NCBI RefSeq assembly: GCF_051962475.1
Contig: NZ_JBQCCF010000016.1
Location: 1 to 64,000 of the forward strand
DNA length: 64,000 nucleotides
Reading direction: 5' to 3'
Source: Dyella_A sp051962475
Lineage (GTDB): Bacteria > Pseudomonadota > Gammaproteobacteria > Xanthomonadales > Rhodanobacteraceae
Positions 16,704-25,405 of the stretch are shown piece by piece (the stretch's first letter is position 1; every line of letters begins with the position of its first letter). The notes beneath the pieces were generated by a model that worked only from the letters and a program-made list of their open reading frames with translations, was not told the origin of the DNA and did not search any database. The position numbers and the translations under genes are program-made.

Positions 16704-19700
16704 ATGAACCTTTCCGCTCTATTCGTGCGCCGCCCGATTGGCGTCTCGTTGCTGGCCATCGGTCTGTTCGCGATCGGCACGCTCTGCTACAGCCTGCTGG
16801 GCGTGTCTGCGTTGCCGGCGATCCAGTTTCCGGTGATTTTCGTGCAGGCCAGCCAGCCCGGCGCCGACGCCAGCACCATGGCGGCCACCGTCGCCGCGCC
16901 GCTGGAGCGCCACCTTGGGCAGGTGCCCGGCATCGATACGCTGCGCTCGAACAGCTCCGAGGGGCGCGCGTTCGTCTTCATGATCTTCAACAGCGACCGC
17001 AACCTGGACGCCGCCGCCCGCGACGTGCAATCGGCGATCAGTGCGGCCGCGCCGGATCTGCCCAGCGGGCTCACCAGCGCGCCCAGCCTGGAGAAGGCCA
17101 ACCCCAACGACGACGCGGTAATCGTCTTCGCGCTCACCTCGCAGACGCAGTCTGCGGCCGATCTCTACAACGTTGCCGACACCCTGCTGATGCCGCGCCT
17201 GCGCCAGCTCGACGGCGTCTCTTCGGTGGACATCGCCGGCGCGGCCACACCGGCGATCCGCGTCGATGTCGACCTGCGCAAGCTCAACGCGATGGGGCTC
17301 TCGCCCGACCAGCTGCGCAATGCGCTCACCGCGGCGAACGTGAGCTCGCCGCTGGGCACGCTGAGCAACGGCATCACCAACATGTTCGTCACCGCCACCG
17401 ATCAGCTGAAAACCGCGGATGATTTCGCCCGGCTGATTGTGGCGGTGAAGGACGGCACGCCGGTGCGCCTGTCCGACGTGGCCCACGTCTACGCCGGACA
17501 GCAGGATGCCTACCAGGCGGCCACCTTCGACGGCAAACCGGCGGTGCTGCTGTACGTCTACAAGAAGGCCGATGCCAACGTCATCGCGACGGTCGACCGC
17601 GTGCGCGCGGCGATCCCTGAGCTGCGCAACTTCCTGCAGCCGGCCACCACGCTCACGCCTTATTTCGATGGCACGCCGACCATTCGCGCCTCGCTGCACG
17701 AGGTGCAGGCGACGCTGCTGATCAGCCTGGCCATGGTGGTGCTCACCATGGCGCTGTTCCTGCGTCGGCTGGCGCCCACGCTGATCGCGGCCGCGGCGGT
17801 GCCACTGTCGCTGGCCGGTGCGGCGACGGCGATGTACATCCTCGGTTACACGCTCAACAACCTCACCCTGCTGGCGCTGGTGATCGCCATTGGCTTCGTG
17901 GTGGACGACGCCATCGTGGTCATCGAGAACATCATCCGCCACATCGACGAAGGCATGCCGCGGATGGAGGCCGCGCTCAAGGGCGGGCGCGAGATCGGTT
18001 TCACCATCGTCTCGATCACCGCCTCGCTGATCGCGGTGTTCATCCCGCTGCTGTTCGCCAGCGGCATCGTGGGCATGTTCTTCAAGGAGTTCACCATGAC
18101 GCTGATCGCGGCCATAGCCGTGTCGGCGGTGGTGTCGCTCACGCTCACGCCGGCGCTGTGCGGTCGCTTCCTGCTCGGCCACGCCGCGCCGACGAACCGC
18201 CCGCCGCGCTTCGCCCGGCTCAATGCCGCCATCGACCGCATGCACGGCGGCATGCTGCGCATCTACACCCGCGCGCTGGATTTCTCGCTGCGCCATGCGC
18301 TGGCCCTGTCGCTCACGCCGCTGGCGCTGATCGTGCTCACCTTCGTACTGGCCGGGCAGGTGAAGGGTGGCCTGTTCCCGCCACAGGACACCGGCCTCAT
18401 CCACGGCTTTGCCAACTCCGGCGCCACCGTGTCGTTCAACGACATGGTCAAGCGCCAGCAGCGGTTGGTGGACATGCTGCTGGCCGATCCCGACGTCGCC
18501 CGCGTGGGATCGCGCCTGGGCACCAGCCGGCTCGGTGCCAGCGGCTCGTTCGACATCGAGCTGAAGACCCGTGCCGAAGGGCGCAAGGACGACACCTTCG
18601 CTGTGCTCGACCGACTCAGCGCGAAGGCCGCGGCGTATCCCGACCTCAACCTGCGCCTGCGCCCGATCCAGGATCTGCCCAGCGGAAGCGGAGGCGGCAA
18701 TCAGGGGGCGCAGTACCAGGTATCGCTGCAGGGCGATGACCTGGACGAGCTGCAACTGTGGCTGCCGCGGCTGGTGAAGGCGCTGGCGAAGAACCCGATG
18801 TTCCGCGACGTCGGCTCCGACGTGGAAGAGGGTGGCCTGCGCCAGAACATCGTGATCGATCGAGATCAGGCCGCACGCCTGGGCGTGTCGGTGGGCACCG
18901 TCGACGGCGCGCTCTACGACGCCTTCGGCCAGCGCCAGGTGTCCACCATCTATTCGGACATCAACCAGTACAAGGTGGTGGTCAACGCGCTGCCGAACCA
19001 GACCGCCACCCCCGAGGCACTCAACCGGATCTACGTGCGTTCCAGCAGCGGCAAGATGGTGCCGCTCACCGCGGTGGCGCACCAGGAGGCGGGCCTGGCG
19101 CCCTCGCAGATCCACCACTCAGGCCAGCAGACCACGATGGACCTGAGCTTCAATCTCGCGCCAGGCGCCAGCATGGGCGAGGCGCTGCCGGCCATCCAGA
19201 AAACCGTGCAGGACATCCGCGTGCCGGGCGACATCCGTCTCTCGCTGGGCGACGATTTCCGCCGCTTCCAGCAGTCGCAGGGTGACATGCTGTGGCTGAT
19301 TCTCGCCGCCATCGTCACCGTCTACATTGTGCTGGGCATGCTCTACGAGAGCCTGATTCACCCCATCACCATTCTCTCCACCTTGCCGGCGGCGGGTGTC
19401 GGCGCGCTGGCCGCCTTGGTGGTGACCAACACCGAGCTGTCGGTGGTGGCGATGATCGCGCTGGTGCTGTTGATCGGCATCGTCAAGAAGAACGCCATCA
19501 TGATGATCGACTTCGCGCTGGTGGCGCAGCGCGAGCACGGCAAGAGCCCGCTGGAGGCCGCGCGCGAAGCGTGCATCGTGCGTTTCCGCCCGATCATGAT
19601 GACCTCGATGGTGGCGATTCTCGCCGCGCTGCCGATCGCCATCGGCCTGGGCGAAGGGTCCGAGCTGCGCCGTCCGCTGGGCATCGCGCTGATCGGCGGC

Positions 19701-19847
19701 CTGCTGATCTCGCAGACGCTGACCCTGCTCAGCACACCGGCGCTTTATGTGATCTTTTCGTGCCTGTCCGAGCGGGCGCGGGTGCGCCGGGAGGCGCGTC
19801 GCGAGCGTCGCGCGGCGCGCAAGAGGCAGAAGCTGGCGAATGCGTGA
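16704..19847 (+). CDS. RND multidrug efflux permease (MdtC/MdtB-like), second of two
   Basis: A 1,047-residue HAE1-family permease. I chose the ATG giving MNLSALFVRRPIGVSLLAIG, the family N-terminus; the frame is open about 80 bases further up. TM4 carries VDDAIVVIENIIRHIDEG and TM10 LIGIVKKNAIMMIDFALVA, so the proton-relay Asp pair and Lys are intact. It lacks the Gly/Ser-rich insertion of the first permease. The C-terminus is strongly basic (ARVRREARRERRAARKRQK). No outer-membrane factor gene follows, so the complex would have to borrow a TolC/OprM-type channel encoded elsewhere. Confidence 0.93.
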   Translation: MNLSALFVRRPIGVSLLAIGLFAIGTLCYSLLGVSALPAIQFPVIFVQASQPGADASTMAATVAAPLERHLGQVPGIDTLRSNSSEGRAFVFMIFNSDRNLDAAARDVQSAISAAAPDLPSGLTSAPSLEKANPNDDAVIVFALTSQTQSAADLYNVADTLLMPRLRQLDGVSSVDIAGAATPAIRVDVDLRKLNAMGLSPDQLRNALTAANVSSPLGTLSNGITNMFVTATDQLKTADDFARLIVAVKDGTPVRLSDVAHVYAGQQDAYQAATFDGKPAVLLYVYKKADANVIATVDRVRAAIPELRNFLQPATTLTPYFDGTPTIRASLHEVQATLLISLAMVVLTMALFLRRLAPTLIAAAAVPLSLAGAATAMYILGYTLNNLTLLALVIAIGFVVDDAIVVIENIIRHIDEGMPRMEAALKGGREIGFTIVSITASLIAVFIPLLFASGIVGMFFKEFTMTLIAAIAVSAVVSLTLTPALCGRFLLGHAAPTNRPPRFARLNAAIDRMHGGMLRIYTRALDFSLRHALALSLTPLALIVLTFVLAGQVKGGLFPPQDTGLIHGFANSGATVSFNDMVKRQQRLVDMLLADPDVARVGSRLGTSRLGASGSFDIELKTRAEGRKDDTFAVLDRLSAKAAAYPDLNLRLRPIQDLPSGSGGGNQGAQYQVSLQGDDLDELQLWLPRLVKALAKNPMFRDVGSDVEEGGLRQNIVIDRDQAARLGVSVGTVDGALYDAFGQRQVSTIYSDINQYKVVVNALPNQTATPEALNRIYVRSSSGKMVPLTAVAHQEAGLAPSQIHHSGQQTTMDLSFNLAPGASMGEALPAIQKTVQDIRVPGDIRLSLGDDFRRFQQSQGDMLWLILAAIVTVYIVLGMLYESLIHPITILSTLPAAGVGALAALVVTNTELSVVAMIALVLLIGIVKKNAIMMIDFALVAQREHGKSPLEAAREACIVRFRPIMMTSMVAILAALPIAIGLGEGSELRRPLGIALIGGLLISQTLTLLSTPALYVIFSCLSERARVRREARRERRAARKRQKLANA

Positions 19848-19986
19848 ACGGTCGGCCCGGGCGCAACGCGCCTGGAGTCGACTTGGGCGTGAGTGTTCTT
19901 CGGACCAGGGATTCGTGCTGCGTCGCGTTCCGCGCCGTGGCCATGCCGATACGGCGCGCGCTGTGAGAAGCGAGCAGCTCTCCCGC

Positions 19987-21396
19987 TTATGCCACGAGAG
20001 TCGTCCCGGACGCCTGCCCCTGCAGCGGAGGCGGTAGCTGGGTGTTGCGCGACGGGCTTGGCGACTGCGTTGTTGGCGCCTGCACGTGCCGCGCGGCCTC
20101 GCTGCTCTGCTCGATCGGCGTGGCTACGGCCTGTGCGGTGGACAGCTCCGCGATTCGCTTCATCGGCGAGTCGTTCTGCGTCACGAACGTGCGCGAACCA
20201 TCGCCGCTGAGCGCAATGCCATCGATACGGGTCAGGCCATGCGCCTTGGCTACCGGCACCGCCGCGGCGGCGAGGCGCTGGGTATGCTCGTTGGAGGGGC
20301 GGCCCATCGCTTCGTCGATGCGCTTCACCTGCGCCAGCGCCTGCTCGTAGAGCGCATGGTCCGGATTGTTTGGATCGCTCAGCAGCGTTCCGCACGTCGT
20401 CGCCTTCTGCGCGGCGTGGTCCCGCAGCGCCCGTTCCAGCGCGCCCTGCGTCTGCGGCCCAACTTTGCCATCCACGTTCAGTTGGTGGTTGCGCTGGAAG
20501 GCTTCCACGGCAAAGCGCGTGTTGGCGCCGAAGTCGCCGTCCACCTGCAGGGCCTGGCCGCGGGCGTCCTTGTAGCCGAGCGTATTGAGCCGGACCTGCA
20601 AACGGGAGACCTCCTGTTTGGACAGCGCCTGTTCGATGGCTGCATCGGTCAGCGGCCCCGCCTTGCCGTCGACGGTGAGGCGATGGTCGCGTTGGAACGC
20701 TTCCACTGCCTGCTGAGTGGCCGGGCCAAATGCGCCATCGCTCCTCAGCGGCTGCCCCTGCGCGTCGACATAGCCCAGGGTCGCCAGGCGCTTCTGCAGC
20801 TCGGCCACCGCCGTTCCGCGACTGCCATTGGCCAGCACGTCGCCATCGACCGGCACCGGCTGTTCCGCGCTGCCGCCGCGCGGGATGACGCCAGGACGGA
20901 TCGTGCCGTCGTTGATGTCGCGGATGTAACGCTGAAACTGGCCCACCTCCAGCTCAACGTGCGCGTGGATCGAGCCGGGGCTGCCGGTCTGGCCCATCTC
21001 GCCCAGTGGCTGGCCGTAACTCACGTGCGCGCCCTCGGCGAACGACGAACTGCCCCGCACCATGTGCAGCACCTGACCCTCGCGCTTCGCGCCCGGCGTG
21101 CCGTACGGTTTGTCGTAGATCTGCACGGTGTTGTAGTCGTCGTGCAGGAAATGGGCATAGCCTGACACCGGCGCGGGAATCTCCACCGGTCCGCGGGCGT
21201 CCTGCGAAAGGATGAAATCCTTCTTGACGAAGGTGCGCCCGTCCGCGTGACGGATCTCCTCGAACTCGCCATGGATCGTGCCGTACTCGCGGTTGGGCTG
21301 GCGGCCGGCGCTGGGGTGATGCTTGTGCAGATCCTCGTACGAGTGCACTGGAAGCACCCGGGAACCGACGCTCTCGGTAATGGTGTAGCGGGACAT
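19987..21396 (-). CDS. X-T4SS antibacterial effector: M23-like peptidase, two peptidoglycan-binding domains, XVIPCD
   Basis: A 469-residue candidate T4SS effector. Residues about 70-165 resemble an M23 (lysostaphin-type) metallopeptidase, with GYAHFLHDD, VLHMVRG, GQPLGEMGQTG and a HAHVEL motif (His144, His146); the first zinc-ligand pair is less clear. Two PG_binding_1 repeats follow (about 196-258 and 263-325), each with VDGxFGxxTxxAVEAFQRxH. Residues about 340-469 match the XVIPCD, the VirD4-recruitment domain of Xanthomonas effectors (NPDHALYEQALAQVKRID, GLTRIDGIALSGDGSRTF, TPIEQSS, Gln/Pro-rich tail). There is no signal peptide, as expected for T4SS delivery. The immunity gene lies 46 bp upstream. 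Confidence 0.88.
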   Translation of the reverse strand: MSRYTITESVGSRVLPVHSYEDLHKHHPSAGRQPNREYGTIHGEFEEIRHADGRTFVKKDFILSQDARGPVEIPAPVSGYAHFLHDDYNTVQIYDKPYGTPGAKREGQVLHMVRGSSSFAEGAHVSYGQPLGEMGQTGSPGSIHAHVELEVGQFQRYIRDINDGTIRPGVIPRGGSAEQPVPVDGDVLANGSRGTAVAELQKRLATLGYVDAQGQPLRSDGAFGPATQQAVEAFQRDHRLTVDGKAGPLTDAAIEQALSKQEVSRLQVRLNTLGYKDARGQALQVDGDFGANTRFAVEAFQRNHQLNVDGKVGPQTQGALERALRDHAAQKATTCGTLLSDPNNPDHALYEQALAQVKRIDEAMGRPSNEHTQRLAAAAVPVAKAHGLTRIDGIALSGDGSRTFVTQNDSPMKRIAELSTAQAVATPIEQSSEAARHVQAPTTQSPSPSRNTQLPPPLQGQASGTTLVA

Positions 21397-21442
21397 GATC
21401 TACCTCCGTGTAGTGGTCGATGATGCGGCGTGGTGGGGGCAT

Positions 21443-22243
21443 TCAGGGCCCGGTGGGCTGCGGGTTGCCGGTGAGGTACCAGCAACCTTCGCGCAGGGTG
21501 AAGCGGAAGCCGCGCCCTTCCGATGAGCCGTAGAGGTAGCTCACGTCCCGCAGTTGCGCCGAGGGTTGCTCCACCTGCAGCGCCAGCGGGGTCGGATCGA
21601 CGCCGTCGATGCCGACATGGTGGAACGCGCCGTCGCGGTAGCTCACGTCGAAGACGTCCGGTTGCTCGCCGGGCACGTAGACCATCTCGGTACGATCGCC
21701 CTTGCCGTCGGACACCAGTACCTTCGCGAGCACCAGCGGCACGGTGAACGCCCGGCGCAACGAGGGTTGCGCGGCGAATGCCTGGAGGAACGGCATAAAC
21801 TGCGTCGATGGGCAGCTCGGCGCGGGCACAGCCTGGTCGACGGGCGTGGTTTGCTCGGTGCCCTCCACCTGCACGTCGGCGCTGGCCAAGGGCTTGCCGC
21901 CATCGCCGGGCACTCCCAAGAGCTGAAGGCGCATCAGCTCGGTGCCGTCGGCATTGCCCCACGCTGCGCTGCAGTGGCCGGACGCATCGCAGCGCTGCAG
22001 CTCCAGCCAGCGGTTGCACGCCTGCGGCCGTCCCGTGTCCGCCGCGCAGTTCGCGTGATGCAGCGGTAGCCAGCCGTCGAGCACCAGCCGCTGGCGCAGC
22101 TTGGTGTATGGCGCTCCGCTCTCGCTTGCCGGCGGCACCTTGATCGGCCGCGCAGGGGCACCAGCCTCGCTGGCGGCAAAGCTCGCCCGGCTGCAGCTGG
22201 TGATGAGCAGGGCGAGGGTCAGGCTGGCGAGTGCGAGGCGCAT
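21443..22243 (-). CDS. Putative immunity lipoprotein (X-Tfi) for the M23-like effector
   Basis: A 266-residue lipoprotein. MRLALASLTLALLITSC is a signal peptide with lipobox LITSC (Cys17), so the protein should be held in the periplasmic membrane face. It appears to have two domains. The first (about 45-115; YTKLRQRLVLDGWLPL plus several cysteines and RCDASGHCSAAW) resembles the other candidate immunity protein at 23947. The second (about 145-260) has QFMPFLQAFAAQPSLRRAF and ends in GCWYLTGNPQ. It lies directly upstream of the effector on the same strand, the usual immunity-effector arrangement. The pairing is inferred from order, and no enzyme motif is seen. Confidence 0.72.
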   Translation of the reverse strand: MRLALASLTLALLITSCSRASFAASEAGAPARPIKVPPASESGAPYTKLRQRLVLDGWLPLHHANCAADTGRPQACNRWLELQRCDASGHCSAAWGNADGTELMRLQLLGVPGDGGKPLASADVQVEGTEQTTPVDQAVPAPSCPSTQFMPFLQAFAAQPSLRRAFTVPLVLAKVLVSDGKGDRTEMVYVPGEQPDVFDVSYRDGAFHHVGIDGVDPTPLALQVEQPSAQLRDVSYLYGSSEGRGFRFTLREGCWYLTGNPQPTGP

Positions 22244-22312
22244 GGTTCGATCCGGACTGGTGGAAGCTGGAATATCGCGTGTCGTCTCGGGCCCGCGCGG
22301 TGTGTTATCGCC

Positions 22313-23794
22313 TTATCCGAGGTCGATGACGCTGCCTCGCGATGGTGCCGCGGTGGCCGCGACGACTGGTTGCGACGAGGCCCGGTCCGGCTCCGGTGCC
22401 TGCGTCTGTAAGTCCGCCGCACGGAGGCTGCTTTGCTCGATCGGCGTACGCACGGCCTGCGCGGTGGTCACGTCCGCGTAGCGGCGAACGCCGCTTTCGT
22501 TCTGCACCGCAAACGTGCGTGCACCGTCCTCGCTGATGGCAACTGAGTCGATGCGCGTCAGCCCAAGCGCCTTGGCTTCCGCCGCCAGGTTTGCGGCAAG
22601 GTTGCGGCTGAGCTGGTCGGAACGACGGCCCATGTCGGCATCGATCTTCTGCACGCCGGCCAGTGCCTGTTCGTAAAGCGCGTGATCGGGTGACTTCGGA
22701 TCGCTCAGTGGCAGCACGCTCTGCGTGCGCGTGTCGGGAACGCGCACCTTTAGCGCCTGATCCAGCGCACCCTGCGTCTGCGGACCCATACGACCGTCCA
22801 CGGTGAGCCGGTGATCGCGCTGGAAAGCCTCGACCGCGTGGCGCGTGTTCGCGCCGAATGCGCCGTCCACCGCCAGCGGATGGCCCTGCACATCGGTATA
22901 GCCGAGCGAGTTCAACTCGCTCTGTATGGTCTGCACGCCCTGCGTTGCGAGCGTCCGACTTATGGCCGCTTCCGTCTGTGGGCCGGCCTTGCCATCCACC
23001 GTCAGCCGATGATCCCGCTGGAACGCTTCCACCGCATGCTGCGTATTGCGCCCGAAGTCCCCGTCCGCCATGAGCGGGGTGCCGTCGGCATCGGTATAGC
23101 CGAGGCGGTGCAATCCATTCTGCAGCGAGGTGACCGCGGCGCCGCGGTCGCCGAATGCCAGCACGACGCCGCCGTCTCCGGAACGCTCCTGCGCCTGTCC
23201 GCGCAGGGGACCGTTGCCGATCGTCACGTCCTTGAACGCAGCGTCGGGGGATAGCCCACGCGCCAGGTCTGCCTGATAGTCGGTACGCATCTGCTGTAGC
23301 GCCTCGCCACATTCGCGCACCGAGATGCTCGCCGAATTCGCGCCGCCGTAGTGACTGGCGCCGCCCTTGTTGGGATCGCCGAAACTGGCCCATTCCAATG
23401 ACATCGCCACTTCGGCCGCGTGCAGGCTCGCGCCGGGCTTGCCGGTGACGTAGTCCCTCACCTCGGGCCGCTTGTCGGTCATCAGGTATTGGGAAAAGAT
23501 CCGGTCCTGCAGTTCCGGCGTAAAGCGCTGTTTTGGGTCGAGATCAAGACTCGCTACCGCCGCATCCATGGTGCCGGGAATCACCTGATAGAGCCCCACG
23601 GCGAACAGTTCGCCGCGGTGCTGCAGTGCCTGCACCTCGCCCAGCGTCATGCTGGAAAAGTCGATCGGCCGACTCGATTCGCGGATGTGCTGCCGCCCGT
23701 CGCTGCCGGTGTACGTGCCGCCGTTGTAGTCGTTGTACCCGTGATTCTGCGACTCGCCGCGATGGATCAGATCGCGAAGTGGCTGGTTGCTCAT
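22313..23794 (-). CDS. X-T4SS antibacterial effector: lysozyme-like domain, two peptidoglycan-binding domains, XVIPCD
   Basis: A 493-residue candidate effector. Residues about 1-175 look like a lysozyme/transglycosylase fold: LRDLIHRGESQNHGYND gives a catalytic-type Glu14, and LFAVGLYQVIPGTMDAAV and FTPELQDRIFSQYLM are typical of phage-like muramidases. PG_binding_1 repeats occupy about 216-282 and 286-348, and the XVIPCD about 363-493 (SPDHALYEQALAGVQKID, GLTRIDSVAISEDGARTFAVQ, TPIEQSS). From residue 215 on it is clearly paralogous to the effector at 19987, while the toxic N-terminus differs. AGGAGG lies 12 bases before the ATG. The exact glycosidase family is uncertain. Confidence 0.88.
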   Translation of the reverse strand: MSNQPLRDLIHRGESQNHGYNDYNGGTYTGSDGRQHIRESSRPIDFSSMTLGEVQALQHRGELFAVGLYQVIPGTMDAAVASLDLDPKQRFTPELQDRIFSQYLMTDKRPEVRDYVTGKPGASLHAAEVAMSLEWASFGDPNKGGASHYGGANSASISVRECGEALQQMRTDYQADLARGLSPDAAFKDVTIGNGPLRGQAQERSGDGGVVLAFGDRGAAVTSLQNGLHRLGYTDADGTPLMADGDFGRNTQHAVEAFQRDHRLTVDGKAGPQTEAAISRTLATQGVQTIQSELNSLGYTDVQGHPLAVDGAFGANTRHAVEAFQRDHRLTVDGRMGPQTQGALDQALKVRVPDTRTQSVLPLSDPKSPDHALYEQALAGVQKIDADMGRRSDQLSRNLAANLAAEAKALGLTRIDSVAISEDGARTFAVQNESGVRRYADVTTAQAVRTPIEQSSLRAADLQTQAPEPDRASSQPVVAATAAPSRGSVIDLG

Positions 23795-23946
23795 GGGAGT
23801 CCGTTCCTCCTGATGATGAAAAGAGCGCGGAGCGCGCTATGGGTTTCTCTCCGGTCCGGCACGCAAGCTTCCGGCTGCACGGAGATCGACGTCACTGCTT
23901 GAGGCGAGCGACGGGGATAGGCAGTCGCGACTGCCGGATGCTCGGC

Positions 23947-24477
23947 TCATTGAGCTGCAGGCGAGCGGTATTCCCATCCCGTGACCGAGAGCGAGGACTT
24001 GCCGGCCGGAGCGTCCCAGTCCCCGATCTCGCCGTAGGTACCAACCTGCAGCGTCTTGCCGAAACCTTCGTGACTGAACTGCATCAGGCAGTGCCCGTCG
24101 CCACTGCACGAGCTGAGCTCCCGCACATCAATACAGGCTCTGCAACTGCCCAGCTCAGGGTGCTCCGAGCAAAGCTTCTTGTAATTGCCGCCCACCACGT
24201 TGGCCATGCATTGCGCATCAGGCTGTGGCTGCCAGCCATTGTCGATGACGATCTTGCGGAACTCGTTGTAGGCCATGCCTTTGTCGAGCTTGCCATCGAG
24301 CAACAGAGCCGGATCCGGTGCGGAGCTTGCTCCCACTGCCGGTTGGATCGACACAGCACTGACGGGCAATAGCGCCGGCGTATCAGCAGCCTGAACACTA
24401 GGCGGCGCCGGTGGGGCATGGTACGCCGCGAGGCAGAGCGCGAACGTGGCAACGGAAACAGCAAGCAAACCCTTCAT
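23947..24477 (-). CDS. Putative secreted immunity protein (X-Tfi) for the lysozyme-like effector
   Basis: About 176 residues from ATG 24477 (GGAG nine bases upstream; a GTG nine bases earlier is possible). A signal peptide (MKGLLAVSVATFALCLAAYH) probably ends near SVQA; the FALC sequence is not a good lipobox. The mature part is Cys-rich and contains YNEFRKIVIDNGWQPQ, ELGSCRACIDV and SGDGHCLMQFSH. This Cys/Trp pattern is shared with the first domain of the lipoprotein at 21443 and recurs, as far as I recall, in xanthomonad immunity proteins. It is placed immediately upstream of the effector at 22313. Function is inferred from context. Confidence 0.7.
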   Translation of the reverse strand: MKGLLAVSVATFALCLAAYHAPPAPPSVQAADTPALLPVSAVSIQPAVGASSAPDPALLLDGKLDKGMAYNEFRKIVIDNGWQPQPDAQCMANVVGGNYKKLCSEHPELGSCRACIDVRELSSCSGDGHCLMQFSHEGFGKTLQVGTYGEIGDWDAPAGKSSLSVTGWEYRSPAAQ

Positions 24478-24648
24478 GGCAATCACTCCAAAACAATCTC
24501 AAGAATCTTCCGTGTACGTGAGGTTGCCAAACCAAAACGCGCTCGGCTGTGAAGCTCTTTGCGCCTCGAGCTAGATCGCGGCCGTGGTAGCAGAAGCGAC
24601 GCTGCGTCGGCTGCGCGAAATGGTTCGCCCTCGGACGGCTCTAGACAC

Positions 24649-24807
24649 CTAAGGGAACAGGAATCCACCACCCGGAACTGCGATCCAGGCTGCCTCGCCA
24701 GAATCATCCGGCGCCAGTTGCAATGGGGCGATCGCCTCCGCCGCGCCGACCACTGCGCGCCACGCAGCTTGCTGACGCGGTGTGCCGGCGAGGAGTATTT
24801 CGTTCAT
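24649..24807 (-). CDS. Possible 52-residue protein of unknown function
   Basis: The frame starts MNEILLAGTPRQQAAWRAVVG and ends in GGGFLFP. A ribosome-site-like AAAAGGGA lies about six bases before the ATG, and codon use is GC-rich at third positions like neighbouring genes. There is no signal peptide, membrane segment or recognised motif. It lies between the TrbM-like gene and the first immunity gene on the same strand. It may be a real small gene or the remnant of a longer one; the 490 bp around it contain nothing else I can identify. Confidence 0.35.
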   Translation of the reverse strand: MNEILLAGTPRQQAAWRAVVGAAEAIAPLQLAPDDSGEAAWIAVPGGGFLFP

Positions 24808-24979
24808 TAGGATCCCTTTTGAGTGAGGCAACAAAAGGTGGTCGCAACGGTTGCAGCCGACCAATTGATGCTACCCACATATGGGAGAGTGAACCTAAGC
24901 TCTGTGGCGTCGACCCGCCAATCAGCAGGCCTGCTCCTGTAAGGCAGGACCTGCGTATTTTCTTGGAGTAGATCGGAGC

Positions 24980-25315
24980 CTATGGTTTCGAGCCGTGCAT
25001 GGTGATGATGGCGCTCACGACTACAGGATTGACCGTGATCGTCGCGCAACTCTCCATATATGTCTGGCGCTGTACAACGCTGGCGGGTGCGTTGAACCCC
25101 TGGGGCGGGTGATAAACCGCCAGTCCAGCAGGCGTTGGAGCGTGCCAATAAGTCAGCGCCGGTGCGCAGTCGGGGCCACCACTTTTTCCAAAGTGGGAGA
25201 TGCCCGCCATGCATAAGTAAACGGTACAGGGGTCAACCGTCTGAGCTCTGGTCGGAGGCATAACTAGGCATGCCCCGCTGAGCGTGGCAGTAGTGATTAA
25301 ACTACGTAGTCTCAT
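24980..25315 (-). CDS. TrbM/KikA-like T4SS-associated protein
   Basis: A 111-residue secreted Cys-rich protein with an N-terminal signal peptide (MRLRSLITTATLSGACLVMPPTRAQ). DPCTVYLCMAGISHFGKSGG, CAPALTYW, VYHPPQGFNAP and TYMESC match the TrbM/KikA/MpfK family found in conjugative and related type IV secretion loci, where the role is unclear. AAGGAA precedes the ATG. It is in line with virB6 and the DUF4189 gene and may be the last member of the virB operon. Base composition is less GC-rich than most of the window. Confidence 0.78.
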   Translation of the reverse strand: MRLRSLITTATLSGACLVMPPTRAQTVDPCTVYLCMAGISHFGKSGGPDCAPALTYWHAPTPAGLAVYHPPQGFNAPASVVQRQTYMESCATITVNPVVVSAIITMHGSKP

Positions 25316-25405
25316 GACACGCTTCCTTGTTTTTATGCGCCTTGATCAGCGATTGCGCGGTGACGTAGTTGCTTGTGAATTCAGGGTATGGCAGAAGACG
25401 GCTCT

